From Prevotella sp. tc2-28 (GTDB lineage Bacteria > Bacteroidota > Bacteroidia > Bacteroidales > Bacteroidaceae), in the NCBI RefSeq assembly GCF_900107705.1, contig NZ_FNRE01000013.1, forward strand, positions 46,478 to 110,477: 64,000 nt of DNA. The letters are read 5' to 3'. The notes under the pieces were generated by a model. The model saw only the letters and a program-made list of their open reading frames with translations. It did not search any database and was not told the DNA's origin. The position numbers and the translations under genes were made by a program. Positions 26,036-35,300 of the stretch are shown piece after piece. The stretch's first letter is position 1. Every line of letters starts with the position of its first letter.

Positions 26036-26599
26036 TTAACATATAGACCTCCATACCTTCCAATCGTCCACTTGCTGAATCAGTCGTTTTACTGCTCTTT
26101 CGCAATTGACAGGATATACGAGCATTTGAACGAACCAGAAACGACGGTGGCGTACGAATTTTGAATGGTAACGATAGTTTGGGATTTCGCTTCCGTTAAT
26201 ATATAATGGTCCTGAAAGCATGAATGAATCGTCGTGCATTACTTGTTCTTTGGCGTGATGCAGCTGGGCAAATCGTTTCATCCCTTCCTGCGTAGAAAGA
26301 CTGTCTTCGTTGGGCACAACGCGCGTAGTCAGTTCTATCTGTACCCAGTTGTCCCAATAGCGAAACAGACTAAAACCTGGCTCGTCAATTAACGAGTCGG
26401 GCTGTTGTTCAAAGAATGAGGGATATGATACTTCGTAGTCGTAGTTGGTATCGTGATAAGTGCGCATGCGACAATAATGGATGGCTTCCTCTAATTTCTC
26501 AGGAAACTCCCGATGGTCTTCATTGCCACGCCACACCATATAGGATGTCACGCTAACGGCAAGCAAAATAGCTAATACTGTAAATCGGCGTATCGTCAT
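26036..26599 (-). CDS. membrane-anchored hypothetical protein
   Basis: 187 residues from MTIRRFTVLAILLAVSVTSY, one N-terminal membrane or signal segment, then a soluble domain rich in aromatic residues (NYDYEVSYPSFFEQQ, FSLFRYWDNWVQIELTTRV, YRYHSKFVRHRRFWFVQMLV). The mature part looks periplasmic. No family is assigned. An alternative upstream start at 26686 would run through a TACCTTTG-like promoter box, so the shorter form is preferred. Confidence 0.7.
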   Translation of the reverse strand: MTIRRFTVLAILLAVSVTSYMVWRGNEDHREFPEKLEEAIHYCRMRTYHDTNYDYEVSYPSFFEQQPDSLIDEPGFSLFRYWDNWVQIELTTRVVPNEDSLSTQEGMKRFAQLHHAKEQVMHDDSFMLSGPLYINGSEIPNYRYHSKFVRHRRFWFVQMLVYPVNCERAVKRLIQQVDDWKVWRSIC

Positions 26600-26694
26600 A
26601 TCGTTCCTTTTTTGTGCAAAGGTAAGTTGTTTGCACAAAAAAGAGAGAAAATAATGCCTGACATTTCTCTGACATTTGTCTGACAAACGGCTAT

Positions 26695-27360
26695 CTATCT
26701 GATAGTCAAGCCGTAAGATTTACCTCTGTCAACTTCGATTTTGAGGTCGGAATGCTGTTCGATGATGGGTTTCAGTCTGCGGATAAGGGTATAGAGCGTC
26801 TCGCTGGCGTCCTCTTTCTTAGGCCATAGGGCATCGCAAATCTCCGTTTTCGAGAGCTGACGGGTAGGCGACTGCCACAACATTTCCATTAATTGCTGCT
26901 GCATAGGTGTTAGTTTCACCACACAGCCTTTGGCGTCAATGAAACGTCCCTGCTGCAAAGCCAAACCGCCATACAGTCCTAATGCCACAGAACGCCTGTG
27001 CTGATACAGGCAGAACAATCCCCAGAGCAGTGCAATGGTCCAAAGCATCATGGCTGGACGCTGGTCAGACAATGACAAGATGGTGGCTGTCGATACCTGC
27101 GGACGAGGTTGGAAACCCTTCTTGGTGTCTATTGCTAGGTATGCCTTTCCCTTTAGCGCCTCAAATTTCAGATAGCTGTTAAACACCTGAATGGTGTCGG
27201 CACTGATCATGTCTGACTGCTGTTCGTCCAACGCCTTCGACAGCGCCTGATTCATATCCTCAGCCACCAACTGTTCCGTAGCCCTATAACTTGTCAGGCT
27301 CACCAGGCTCGAAGCCATTATCAGTGCAAACAGCACCACTACTGCATATCTTTGTTTCAT
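26695..27360 (-). CDS. membrane-tethered winged-helix transcriptional regulator
   Basis: 221 residues from MKQRYAVVVLF. Two membrane segments (near 5-23 and 102-121) enclose a periplasmic domain of about 80 residues. The C-terminal cytoplasmic part is an OmpR-type winged helix (VKLTPMQQQLMEMLWQSP, LSKTEICDALWPKKEDASE, TLYTLIRRLKPIIEQH). This resembles ToxR/CadC one-component regulators with the order inverted: DNA-binding domain last. It lies directly downstream of the TPR-TlpA operon and may control or respond to it. A TATCTTTG box lies at 27392-27385. Confidence 0.85.
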   Translation of the reverse strand: MKQRYAVVVLFALIMASSLVSLTSYRATEQLVAEDMNQALSKALDEQQSDMISADTIQVFNSYLKFEALKGKAYLAIDTKKGFQPRPQVSTATILSLSDQRPAMMLWTIALLWGLFCLYQHRRSVALGLYGGLALQQGRFIDAKGCVVKLTPMQQQLMEMLWQSPTRQLSKTEICDALWPKKEDASETLYTLIRRLKPIIEQHSDLKIEVDRGKSYGLTIR

Positions 27361-27467
27361 AGTCTTTGTTTTATAAACCGCACACAAAGATAATCCAAAT
27401 TATTCTATTTGCATAGTTCCGTTAGCATAATTTAAACATAATGTGTGTCTTTGTTCCCGAATGATCA

Positions 27468-28445
27468 TTACCACATCATCATGCGGAGGGATTCTTCTGC
27501 CGACTGTCGCATAGACTTGGTGGTATTGTTGTATTCCTTGTCCTTGGTGGCGTCGAGGAATCGGCTGAGGTATTCGCGGGCTTTGTCGAACTGGCGCAGT
27601 TGCAGATAGCATTTGCCCATCTGATAGGTGAGGGTGTTGACGTCCTTTTCCTCCGCATAGCGCATACACTCTTCTAGCTCCTGCAGACGGAAGTCTGGCT
27701 CGCCCTTCATGCGGAACGATTCTGCCAATTCCTGATGCAGACGGAACAGCGTCTTGCGGTCAGGTACCATCAGTTTTTCTGCCTCGCCTAAGTAGCTCAA
27801 TGCCTCGGCACCTAAACCTATCTTGTTGGCGGCAATGCCTAACATGAAGAGACAATAGCCGTGGGTGTCGTTGTGGCGGGCAGTGGCGCGTGAGAGATAT
27901 TCGTAGGCATCACCATACTGGGCTGTGTTCATAAATATCAAGCCCTTGGTATAGAGCACCTTGAAACAGGAATCGCCCAATGCCTCGAGATTAGCCAGTT
28001 CACGTAGTGCCAAGTCGTAGTTGCCCACCAGATAATAGGCATCAGCCAACTGACGATTGACTAGGATGTGAGTGGCATCCTGCTGCTTGTATCGCTCACA
28101 AATCTCAATGACCAGCCCCGGGTTTACGTGTTCCTTGTCAGCATTGTTCAGGCGATAGGTAAGGTCGGGAATGATGTCAGCCATAGGATTGCGCTTCACC
28201 ACCCGCTTGCCCCAATAGATGAGCGAATCTGTCTGTCCCGTCTGACAGAAGCAGTCGTAGCGCAGACGCATGTCGTCGATAGAAAGACTGTCCTCATTGA
28301 TGTTTCTGAGCAACTCGATGCTTTGCTGATAGTATCCTCGCTCAAAGAGATGCTTTGCCTGTATGCGAAGACTGTCTGCTGGAGTTGCTGATAAGATGAG
28401 GAATGAGAAGTGCGAAAAGAGAAATGTCATCAGTATCTTTTTCAT
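27468..28445 (-). CDS. exported tetratricopeptide repeat protein
   Basis: 325 residues, signal peptide (MKKILMTFLFSHFSFLILSA), then at least six TPR-like helical pairs (AKHLFERGYYQQSIELLRNI, DAYYLVGNYDLALRELANLE, MGKCYLQLRQFDKAREYLSR). It is the fifth gene of the BlaI operon and overlaps the TlpA-like gene by 4 bases. Probably a periplasmic scaffold. Confidence 0.85.
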   Translation of the reverse strand: MKKILMTFLFSHFSFLILSATPADSLRIQAKHLFERGYYQQSIELLRNINEDSLSIDDMRLRYDCFCQTGQTDSLIYWGKRVVKRNPMADIIPDLTYRLNNADKEHVNPGLVIEICERYKQQDATHILVNRQLADAYYLVGNYDLALRELANLEALGDSCFKVLYTKGLIFMNTAQYGDAYEYLSRATARHNDTHGYCLFMLGIAANKIGLGAEALSYLGEAEKLMVPDRKTLFRLHQELAESFRMKGEPDFRLQELEECMRYAEEKDVNTLTYQMGKCYLQLRQFDKAREYLSRFLDATKDKEYNNTTKSMRQSAEESLRMMMW

Positions 28446-29710
28446 TGTTTCCCCTCCTTCTTTAATAGTTCTTTCATGCGGTCTATCAGCAGGTTGCCAC
28501 TGATGTTCTTGGCGATGATGCGTCCTGAGCGATCTACCAGGTAGTTGTGTGGAATGGTTCGGATGTCAAGGCGTTTCACCTCAGGCAGCATCTTCCCTGT
28601 CTTGTCGTTGAAGGCCCGCAGGTTTTTTATTTCGTAAGGATGCGCGTCTTTCGGGTGACTGCGCAGGTCGAGTTCCTTGACCTTTGACCACCATTGCTTC
28701 GATGTCTTGTCCATCGACACCAGTACCACCGCCAAGTCTTCAGGAAACATTTGTGCCGCCATCTTGATGTTGGGCATCTGTTGCAGACAAGGCTCGCACC
28801 ATGAAGCCCAGAAATCGACATAGAGATATTGTCCGCGATAATCATTCAGATGGAGCACATTCATATAGTCGCCCACCTTCAGAGGACGAACAATGGAGTC
28901 TTCCGTCTCGTCGAAGAAGCGACGGCTATAGCGTTTCCAAAACATGCTGTTGATGGAAAAGCTCTCAGCAGACATGTAGTTACGTCCCAACACGCTGTCG
29001 TTGACAAAAGCCTGAATGGGGGGATAGTCGTGGAAGCGATTCAATACCGAGTGCATCATCTGGTCAACCTCCTTCTCCGTATAACCATGCATGGAAGGAT
29101 TCAGCCTATGCGAGCCATAGACTCTGGACGCAGCACCCAACACACCGTAAGGGCTCTTGCCTGTATTGGCATAGTGTAGTGCCAAGCGCTCCTTAGCCAT
29201 ATCCAGTTCATGCCGAATCTTACCCAACGAGTCTGCTTCCTGTTCCGTGATGCCATAGCGTTGCATCTGGCGGTAAACCTTGCGATTCAGTTCGCTGATG
29301 CTGTCCATCTGCTGATAATAGCGCACGTACTCCAGCGTCGAGGGCGAACCCTCCACCTTGTCGATATAACGAATATTGAAACCATCGTCCTCGTCGCCCA
29401 CATGTATCTTCATCCGGTCGCCGTTCTTTACAACGACGGGTACAATACCTGGTCCGCGACGACTGAACATCAGGTTAACATTATATTCGTAGGGCACCGT
29501 TCCATACAATGTTCCCTGACGGTGCACCGAGTCAATGCAGATGCTGTCGTGCAACGTTACCTCGCGCTCTATTTGCGAATAAAGATACACCTGTTGTGGC
29601 TGACTGGCTATGGCTGAGTCAACGGTTAGGGTGATGCTGAATTTGTCCTGAGAAAGAGCAGAGATGAGCGATAATTGGCTAACAATAAATAATGCTAATA
29701 TCTTTTTCAT
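28442..29710 (-). CDS. TlpA-like thioredoxin-fold protein, exported
   Basis: 422 residues. Signal peptide ending ISALSQ near 20, a long N-terminal DUF4369-like beta domain and helical linker, then a thioredoxin fold with WASWCEPCLQQMP (the redox Cys pair near residues 303-306) and the cis-Pro stretch DIRTIPHNYLVDRSGRI. Such proteins reduce or exchange periplasmic disulfides. It overlaps both flanking TPR genes by 4 bases, so the trio is translated together. Confidence 0.9.
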   Translation of the reverse strand: MKKILALFIVSQLSLISALSQDKFSITLTVDSAIASQPQQVYLYSQIEREVTLHDSICIDSVHRQGTLYGTVPYEYNVNLMFSRRGPGIVPVVVKNGDRMKIHVGDEDDGFNIRYIDKVEGSPSTLEYVRYYQQMDSISELNRKVYRQMQRYGITEQEADSLGKIRHELDMAKERLALHYANTGKSPYGVLGAASRVYGSHRLNPSMHGYTEKEVDQMMHSVLNRFHDYPPIQAFVNDSVLGRNYMSAESFSINSMFWKRYSRRFFDETEDSIVRPLKVGDYMNVLHLNDYRGQYLYVDFWASWCEPCLQQMPNIKMAAQMFPEDLAVVLVSMDKTSKQWWSKVKELDLRSHPKDAHPYEIKNLRAFNDKTGKMLPEVKRLDIRTIPHNYLVDRSGRIIAKNISGNLLIDRMKELLKKEGKQ

Positions 29711-30933
29711 TTTTTTGTTTTACTTTTTCCAAAGTTGGTTGTACGAAGTAGCATTTCAGCCTTTTCTGTCATCTCCTTTAATTGCTGGGTAGGCGTTTCT
29801 TCCTTGCGAGCCAGATTAAGGAACTTCTCATAGTAGGTTTTAGCCATTTGGCCATCGGGGAGATAATAGTAGTAGGCACTGGCGATGTTATAATAGGTAG
29901 CTATGGAGGATGGATTATAAGCCAGGTGCTCTTTCCATGCTTCTACGGCTTTATCGTAGTGCTCCGTCAAATAGTATGCTTCACCTTTCGAAAGCGTAAT
30001 GGCTTTCATGGTGGTGGTATCTGGCAACAATAGTTGGTTGGCAAGATCCAGATAGCCAAGCCCTTCTTCAAATCGCTTGGTGTCAACACAGACAACCCCA
30101 AGTCGCCATGCACAATTTGCGTGTTGCATTTGAGAGAGGAAAAGGGCATCACGCAGATACGGGTAAGCTCGATCGAGATCTTTTATCATGGAGTAGCTTA
30201 AACCAGCAGAATAGAGCGTATTGAAAGTAGAATCGCCTTGTTGTAATAGGCGTTCATACATATTCACAGCCTTATCAAACTGACGATCCATAAAGTAGGC
30301 ATCTGCTATAGCTCGATTCACAAGGATGTTAGTGGAATCTTTCAGATAGTACTTTAGACCACACTCAATTCCTTTCCAAGCTTGATTATCGCGAGATAGT
30401 CCAAGTGTCAGTCCTGCAACCATCTCACCATCCATCGGGAAATGCTCTACTAAACGTCCCGTCCAATAGACATAGGAACCATTGTCACCTTGGTTCTGAT
30501 AGCTATAGGCTAACTGACGGAAAGACTCATGTGAGAGACTATCCTCAGGAGTGTTTTTCAACAACTCGGAACACTGGAAATAGTTACCTCGTTTGTAATA
30601 ACAATCTGCGAGCTTGGCTGAGATATAATAGGGGGCTGTCGCACTTTTTACAGCTCCTGCTATCAATTGGTCGATGATTTTCTCTGCCTTTTCTTCAGGC
30701 ATCTGGTCAAGATACTCAATAGGAAGCTTTAAAGTGTCTTTAGCCTGTTTGCCCGCAATGGCCTTCCCTAATTCGTATGCTCGTTGATAATACTTCAATG
30801 CCTCGAAAGTATTGTATTGCTTCATGCAGCTGTCGCCCTTCTGCAAACAAACGGAAAGGGAGTCAGAATCCTCGCCCTTGACGGGGAGTACCGTCAGCAG
30901 GGCGAGGGAGAACAATGTTAGGAATTTGTTCAT
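29707..30933 (-). CDS. exported tetratricopeptide repeat protein
   Basis: 408 residues with a signal peptide (MNKFLTLFSLALLTVLPVKG) and eight or more TPR-like units (EALKYYQRAYELGKAIAG, LADCYYKRGNYFQCSELLKN, ADAYFMDRQFDKAVNMYERL, ASAYYYYLPDGQMAKTYYEK). It resembles the downstream TPR protein in layout, suggesting duplication. It follows the M56 gene by 18 bases. Confidence 0.85.
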   Translation of the reverse strand: MNKFLTLFSLALLTVLPVKGEDSDSLSVCLQKGDSCMKQYNTFEALKYYQRAYELGKAIAGKQAKDTLKLPIEYLDQMPEEKAEKIIDQLIAGAVKSATAPYYISAKLADCYYKRGNYFQCSELLKNTPEDSLSHESFRQLAYSYQNQGDNGSYVYWTGRLVEHFPMDGEMVAGLTLGLSRDNQAWKGIECGLKYYLKDSTNILVNRAIADAYFMDRQFDKAVNMYERLLQQGDSTFNTLYSAGLSYSMIKDLDRAYPYLRDALFLSQMQHANCAWRLGVVCVDTKRFEEGLGYLDLANQLLLPDTTTMKAITLSKGEAYYLTEHYDKAVEAWKEHLAYNPSSIATYYNIASAYYYYLPDGQMAKTYYEKFLNLARKEETPTQQLKEMTEKAEMLLRTTNFGKSKTKK

Positions 30934-30951
30934 TATTAATAGAGAGTGTGT

Positions 30952-32475
30952 TTATTCCTTCTTCTTGGTTGTGATGATAATCTTCTTGGGCTGGCCGTTC
31001 TCACCCTTTTCGATGTGCATGCTCTGGATGTCACCCGGGGGGATGCTGCCAATCTCGGTGTCGTCAGCCACCTTGCCGTCAATCTCTAAGATGTACTTTT
31101 CCTCTTTCACTTTTACGTCATTGCCGCCCTGCAGCTTGAAGGTGATGGGCACGGTGTATTTCACGCGGACGGGCTCGCCATTCTGCTTGCCAGGCATCCA
31201 GTTGGGCATACTTCCGATGACACGTAGCGCCTCTGCATCCAACGAAGGATGGACACTTCTTGCGATACGGGCATTGGTGATGCTACCATCCTTTTCAACA
31301 ATAAAGGTAGCAATGACACGTCCCTCAACACCAGCCTTGTGAGCCTCCACGGGATATTTCACGTTCTGAGACAGAAACTGCATCAGGGCACTGGGACCGC
31401 CAGGGAACTGAGGCATCTGTTCCACCACGTCGAAGGCTTCTTTTTCTGCTTTTTCAACCTTCATGGCGTTGGGCATTTCCACGGGCTTTACTTCTTTCTG
31501 GTTGGCAGGGGCTTGTTCCACCACCACAATCTCATTGACTGGTCCAATTTTGAGCGTTGCATTCTTCTTGCCCTTCTTGATGATCTTCTTCTGAGGCTGT
31601 TGGTAGACCACATCGGTAACGGTCTCGGCGTTAATGGCTAAGGCAATGCCCACGATGGGCAGGAGGGCGAGCAGCTTCAACAGATGACTGCCCTGCGATT
31701 TCTTATGTAACATCATACGGATTCTGTTTTTAAGGGTACTGTGAGAGATGCCGTTAGCAATGGAGTACCCGCCAATGCTCGCGGCTTTTGTGATTAACAG
31801 GTATTGATATTGACGCGCATTGAACCCCTGTGAGAGTACTGCACCGTCGGCCTCGTATTCATGGATGGCGCGCAAGTCCTGGCGCAGCATCCACATGGCG
31901 GGGTTGAACCATTGGAGGGCGGTGAGGGTATCAACGAGCAACACGTCCCACGAATGACGCAGGCTGATGTGTCCCCGTTCATGAGCCAGCACAGCTTCGT
32001 TGTGCTCGGCATAGTCTTCACGATTCATGACGATATAATGCATCCAACTGAAGGGCGACACCTGACGGTCGGTGACGCACACCACGACGCCGTCTTCCTG
32101 CGGATGATGCTCGCTGTTCCTGATCAGCACCACAACTCTCAATACCGACAGCAGCGTATAGCCTAGCGTCAGCACCATACCTATTATAAATAGGGTGGGG
32201 AGCAGGGTGTGCAACCAGAGTGGTTGGGATTCCTCAACGACCATTGCCTGCATCTCGCCTACATCCACCGTTGGCACGGCAGCCACCGTCACCGTCTCGT
32301 GCATCGTGATGACACACAGTGGCATGATGAATGAAACTACCGACGTAGCCAGCAGTACCACGCGGTTGACCCGATGGAACGTCTCTTTGCTGAGCATCAG
32401 CCTGTAGAACATATAGAACACGGCTATCAGCACAGCTACTTTGGCATCGTATATCAGAAAGTCAAGCATTCTCAA
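30952..32475 (-). CDS. BlaR1-like M56 metallopeptidase with C-terminal TonB domain
   Basis: 507 residues. Four membrane segments surround an M56 zinc peptidase domain with HERGH at about 164-168 and EYEAD at about 206-210. After the fourth segment (LLKLLALLPIVGIALAIN) comes a periplasmic part with a TonB C-terminal domain (FPGGPSALMQFLSQNVKYP through VKYTVPITFKL). This is the usual Bacteroidetes form of BlaR1: signal sensing in the periplasm leads to cleavage of the BlaI repressor. It overlaps blaI by 14 bases. No beta-lactamase is nearby. Confidence 0.92.
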   Translation of the reverse strand: MRMLDFLIYDAKVAVLIAVFYMFYRLMLSKETFHRVNRVVLLATSVVSFIMPLCVITMHETVTVAAVPTVDVGEMQAMVVEESQPLWLHTLLPTLFIIGMVLTLGYTLLSVLRVVVLIRNSEHHPQEDGVVVCVTDRQVSPFSWMHYIVMNREDYAEHNEAVLAHERGHISLRHSWDVLLVDTLTALQWFNPAMWMLRQDLRAIHEYEADGAVLSQGFNARQYQYLLITKAASIGGYSIANGISHSTLKNRIRMMLHKKSQGSHLLKLLALLPIVGIALAINAETVTDVVYQQPQKKIIKKGKKNATLKIGPVNEIVVVEQAPANQKEVKPVEMPNAMKVEKAEKEAFDVVEQMPQFPGGPSALMQFLSQNVKYPVEAHKAGVEGRVIATFIVEKDGSITNARIARSVHPSLDAEALRVIGSMPNWMPGKQNGEPVRVKYTVPITFKLQGGNDVKVKEEKYILEIDGKVADDTEIGSIPPGDIQSMHIEKGENGQPKKIIITTKKKE

Positions 32476-32824
32476 TCTCTTTAATCAGTTCTTTCAGTTC
32501 TTCTACGGAAATCTTCTCCTCTTTGACGAAGGACGATACGGCACTCAGATACGAGTCGTTGAAGTAGTTCTTGATGACTCCCGCAATGCTGGAGCGCCCA
32601 TACTCCTTCTCCGACACGATGGGGAAGTACTGGTAAGTGTTGCCATACTGCTTATGGTCCAGGAACCCGTTCTTCTCCAGGATGCGAACCATCGTGGACA
32701 GCGTATTGAAGTGGGGGCGAGGTTCTGCGTAGTGCTCCAACAGCTCGCGCACAAACATCGGACCGTGTTGCCAATACAAGTCCATGATTTCCTTTTCTTT
32801 ATTTGTCAGCCTTTTCATTGTCAT
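32462..32824 (-). CDS. BlaI/MecI/CopY family repressor
   Basis: 120 residues: an N-terminal winged helix (LTNKEKEIMDLYWQHGPMFV, STMVRILEKNGFLDHKQY) and a C-terminal dimerisation helix region ending LKELIKEIENA. BlaI proteins bind dyad operators and are cleaved or inactivated by the paired M56 protease. It leads the operon blaI-M56-TPR-TlpA-TPR, so those secreted proteins are the likely regulated output. Confidence 0.93.
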   Translation of the reverse strand: MTMKRLTNKEKEIMDLYWQHGPMFVRELLEHYAEPRPHFNTLSTMVRILEKNGFLDHKQYGNTYQYFPIVSEKEYGRSSIAGVIKNYFNDSYLSAVSSFVKEEKISVEELKELIKEIENA

Positions 32825-32892
32825 TCATGCATTTGGTTTTCTAGTTCAAAATAGCGTCATTATCAATTACCTGCTGCAAAGAAACGAAAAAT

Positions 32893-32912
32893 TTTAGTTC
32901 GTTGTAACTAAA
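32893..32912. promoter_or_regulatory. candidate BlaI operator, dyad TTTAGTT-N6-AACTAAA
   Basis: A perfect 7-base dyad with a 6-base spacer lies 69 bases before the blaI start, and a further TTTAGTT half-site follows at 32916-32922. Position and symmetry fit an autoregulatory BlaI/MecI operator overlapping the promoter; a near -7 box (TTTCTTTG, minus strand) lies beside it. Confidence 0.6.
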
Positions 32913-32969
32913 TTGTTTAGTTATTAAAGGAAATTAAGTAGTTTGTCTTTGAATTAACATTTGTTCAAA

Positions 32970-33000
32970 GAAAAATCGGAGCCTTGAGTGAGCTCCGATT
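32970..33000 (-). terminator. rho-independent terminator after glnN
   Basis: Arms AATCGGAGC and GCTCCGATT (9 bases) with a 9-base loop; on the minus strand the hairpin is followed by TTTTTC. Confidence 0.85.
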
Positions 33001-33007
33001 CTTTGTC

Positions 33008-35251
33008 TTATCTGATGAACAGTAGTTCGCGGTATTTGGGTAAGGTCCAGAGGCCGTCTTCGACAATCAGTTCGAGCTTGTCAATCTCCGTGCGGATGTC
33101 TTCCATCTTGGGACAGACGGTGTCGTGGTACTGAATGGCGCGCTGGTGGATGTTCTCCACGCGGTTGGCAACACGACGAGCCTCGGTGAGGTCTTCAACC
33201 AGCTGCTCAATCCGCTCGGTACGCTCTGCAATTTCCTCGATGAGCTTCATGTTACGGGAGGACAGGCGGTCGGCCTTGTCAGCACTGAACACTTCCTTCA
33301 TGCCCTGTACGTTCTTGATGAGCTTGGACTGATAGTGCGTGCAGACGGGGATGATATGGTTCATGGCGAGGTCGCCGAGTACACGGGCCTCGATCTGTAC
33401 GGTCTTGACGTACATCTCCCATTTCACCTCGTTGCGGGCCTCCAGCTCCTTGCGGTTCATGACCTTGGTGCTCTCGAACATCTGGACGGAGGAATCGTCG
33501 AGGTAATGCTCGAAGATGACGGGACACGACTTCTCGACGTCGAGACCGCGCTTGGCAGCCTCTTTCACCCATGCCTCGGAGTAGCCGTTGCCATCGAAGC
33601 GGACGGGCTTGCAGGTCGTGATATCCTGGCGGAGCACTTCTACAAGGGCGTGGAACTTAGCCGTGTGACCTGTGCCTGCCTTGTATTCAGGACGTCCTGA
33701 GAATTCGGCAATCTTCTTGTCGACACGCTCCTTGAACGAGGTGAGTGCTTCAGCCATTGCGGCATTCAGGGCTATCATGGCTGAGGCGCAGTTGACGCTG
33801 GAACCTGGTGCACGGAACTCGAAGCGATTGCCCGTGAAGGCAAAGGGTGACGTGCGGTTGCGGTCGGTATTGTCGATGATGAGGTCGGGAATCTGCGGGA
33901 TGTCAATCTGCATGTTCTTCTTGCCCTTGACCACCGACGTCTCACCACGCTCAATCTTGTCGAGCAACTCGGTGAGCTGGGTGCCCAGGAATGACGAGAT
34001 GATGGCGGGAGGAGCCTCGTTGCCACCCAGACGGTGGGCATTGGTGGCAGACATGATAGAAGCCTTCAGCAGACCGTTGTGGCGATAGACCGCCATGAGT
34101 GTCTCCACGATGAAGGTGACGAAGCGCAGCGTCTCGTTGGCAGCCTCTTCAGCCTTCAGACCTTCCGTCTTGCCTGGGGCGTGCAGCAGCACTCCTGTAT
34201 CGGTTGACAGGCTCCAGTTGTTGTGCTTGCCTGAGCCGTTGATGCCGTCGAAGGGCTTTTCGTGCAACAGCACGCGGAATCCGTGCTTGCGTGCCACCTT
34301 CTTCATCAGCGACATGAGCAGCATGTTATGGTCGACAGCCAGGTTGCACTCCTCGAAGATAGGAGCCAGCTCAAACTGGTTGGGAGCAACCTCGTTGTGA
34401 CGCGTCTTCACAGGAATGGCTAACTCGAGGGCCTGTATCTCCAAATCCTTCATGAAGGCCTGTACACGGTCGGGGATAGTGCCGAAATAGTGGTCGTCCA
34501 TCTGCTGGTTCTTGGCACTCTCGTGACCCATCAGGGTGCGACCAGTCATGAGCAGGTCGGGACGGGCAGAGTAGAGCCCTTCGTCGACGAGGAAATACTC
34601 CTGTTCCCAACCCAGGTTGACCTGTACCTTGTTGACGTCATTGTAGAAATACTGGCAGACATCCTTGGCGGCCTTTCCTACGGCATGCAGCGAACGGAGC
34701 AGGGGAGCCTTATAGTCCAAAGCCTCGCCGGTATAGGCGATGAAGATGGTGGGAATACACAAGGTGTCGTCGATGATGAACACGGGCGACGTGGGATCCC
34801 AGGCACTGTAGCCGCGAGCCTCGAAGGTGTTACGGATGCCACCGTTGGGGAACGAGGAAGCATCGGGTTCCTGCTGAACGAGCAGCTTGCCCGAGAATTT
34901 CTCTATCATACCACCCTTGCCGTCGTGTTCGACGAAGGCGTCGTGCTTCTCGGCAGTGCCCTCAGTGAGCGGCTGGAACCAGTGCGTATAGTGGGTGACA
35001 CCCATTTCCATTGCCCACTGTTTCATGCCTGCAGCCACCGCATCAGCTATGGAACGGTCCAGACGGGCTCCGTTCTCCATGACGTCGACCATCTTGTCGT
35101 AGATGTCCTTGGGCAGGTATTTATACATCTTCTGTTTGGTGAAGACGTACTTGCCGAAAAACTCTGAGGGGCGCTCCTGGGGTGCCTTCACTTCAAGGGC
35201 TCTCTTCTTGAAAGCCTCTTCTACTACCTGAAATCTTAAATTGTTAGACAT
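33008..35251 (-). CDS. glnN: glutamine synthetase type III
   Basis: 747 residues, the long size of GSIII (types I and II are about 350-470). It opens with the GSIII N-terminal block (RPSEFFGKYVFTKQKMYKYL) and contains the catalytic-core segments LGWEQEYFLVDEGLY, KTRHNEVAPNQFELAPIFEE, NGSGKHNNWSLSTDTGVLL and NRTSPFAFTGNRFEFRAPGS. It assimilates ammonium as glutamine in the cytoplasm. It follows aguB with a 35-base gap holding a tandem array, so polyamine breakdown releasing ammonia and its reassimilation may share a transcript. Confidence 0.96.
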   Translation of the reverse strand: MSNNLRFQVVEEAFKKRALEVKAPQERPSEFFGKYVFTKQKMYKYLPKDIYDKMVDVMENGARLDRSIADAVAAGMKQWAMEMGVTHYTHWFQPLTEGTAEKHDAFVEHDGKGGMIEKFSGKLLVQQEPDASSFPNGGIRNTFEARGYSAWDPTSPVFIIDDTLCIPTIFIAYTGEALDYKAPLLRSLHAVGKAAKDVCQYFYNDVNKVQVNLGWEQEYFLVDEGLYSARPDLLMTGRTLMGHESAKNQQMDDHYFGTIPDRVQAFMKDLEIQALELAIPVKTRHNEVAPNQFELAPIFEECNLAVDHNMLLMSLMKKVARKHGFRVLLHEKPFDGINGSGKHNNWSLSTDTGVLLHAPGKTEGLKAEEAANETLRFVTFIVETLMAVYRHNGLLKASIMSATNAHRLGGNEAPPAIISSFLGTQLTELLDKIERGETSVVKGKKNMQIDIPQIPDLIIDNTDRNRTSPFAFTGNRFEFRAPGSSVNCASAMIALNAAMAEALTSFKERVDKKIAEFSGRPEYKAGTGHTAKFHALVEVLRQDITTCKPVRFDGNGYSEAWVKEAAKRGLDVEKSCPVIFEHYLDDSSVQMFESTKVMNRKELEARNEVKWEMYVKTVQIEARVLGDLAMNHIIPVCTHYQSKLIKNVQGMKEVFSADKADRLSSRNMKLIEEIAERTERIEQLVEDLTEARRVANRVENIHQRAIQYHDTVCPKMEDIRTEIDKLELIVEDGLWTLPKYRELLFIR

Positions 35252-35253
35252 GA

Positions 35254-35300
35254 TGACTATTTACTATTTGACGATTTACTATTTGACTATTTGACGATTT
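35254..35300. repeat. tandem array, unit TAGTCAAA (minus-strand sense)
   Basis: On the minus strand the units AAATAGTC, AAATAGT and AAATCGTC alternate (7 and 8 bases) and run from the last codons of aguB almost to the glnN start. Same unit and sense as the array at 13889-13938. Confidence 0.85.
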
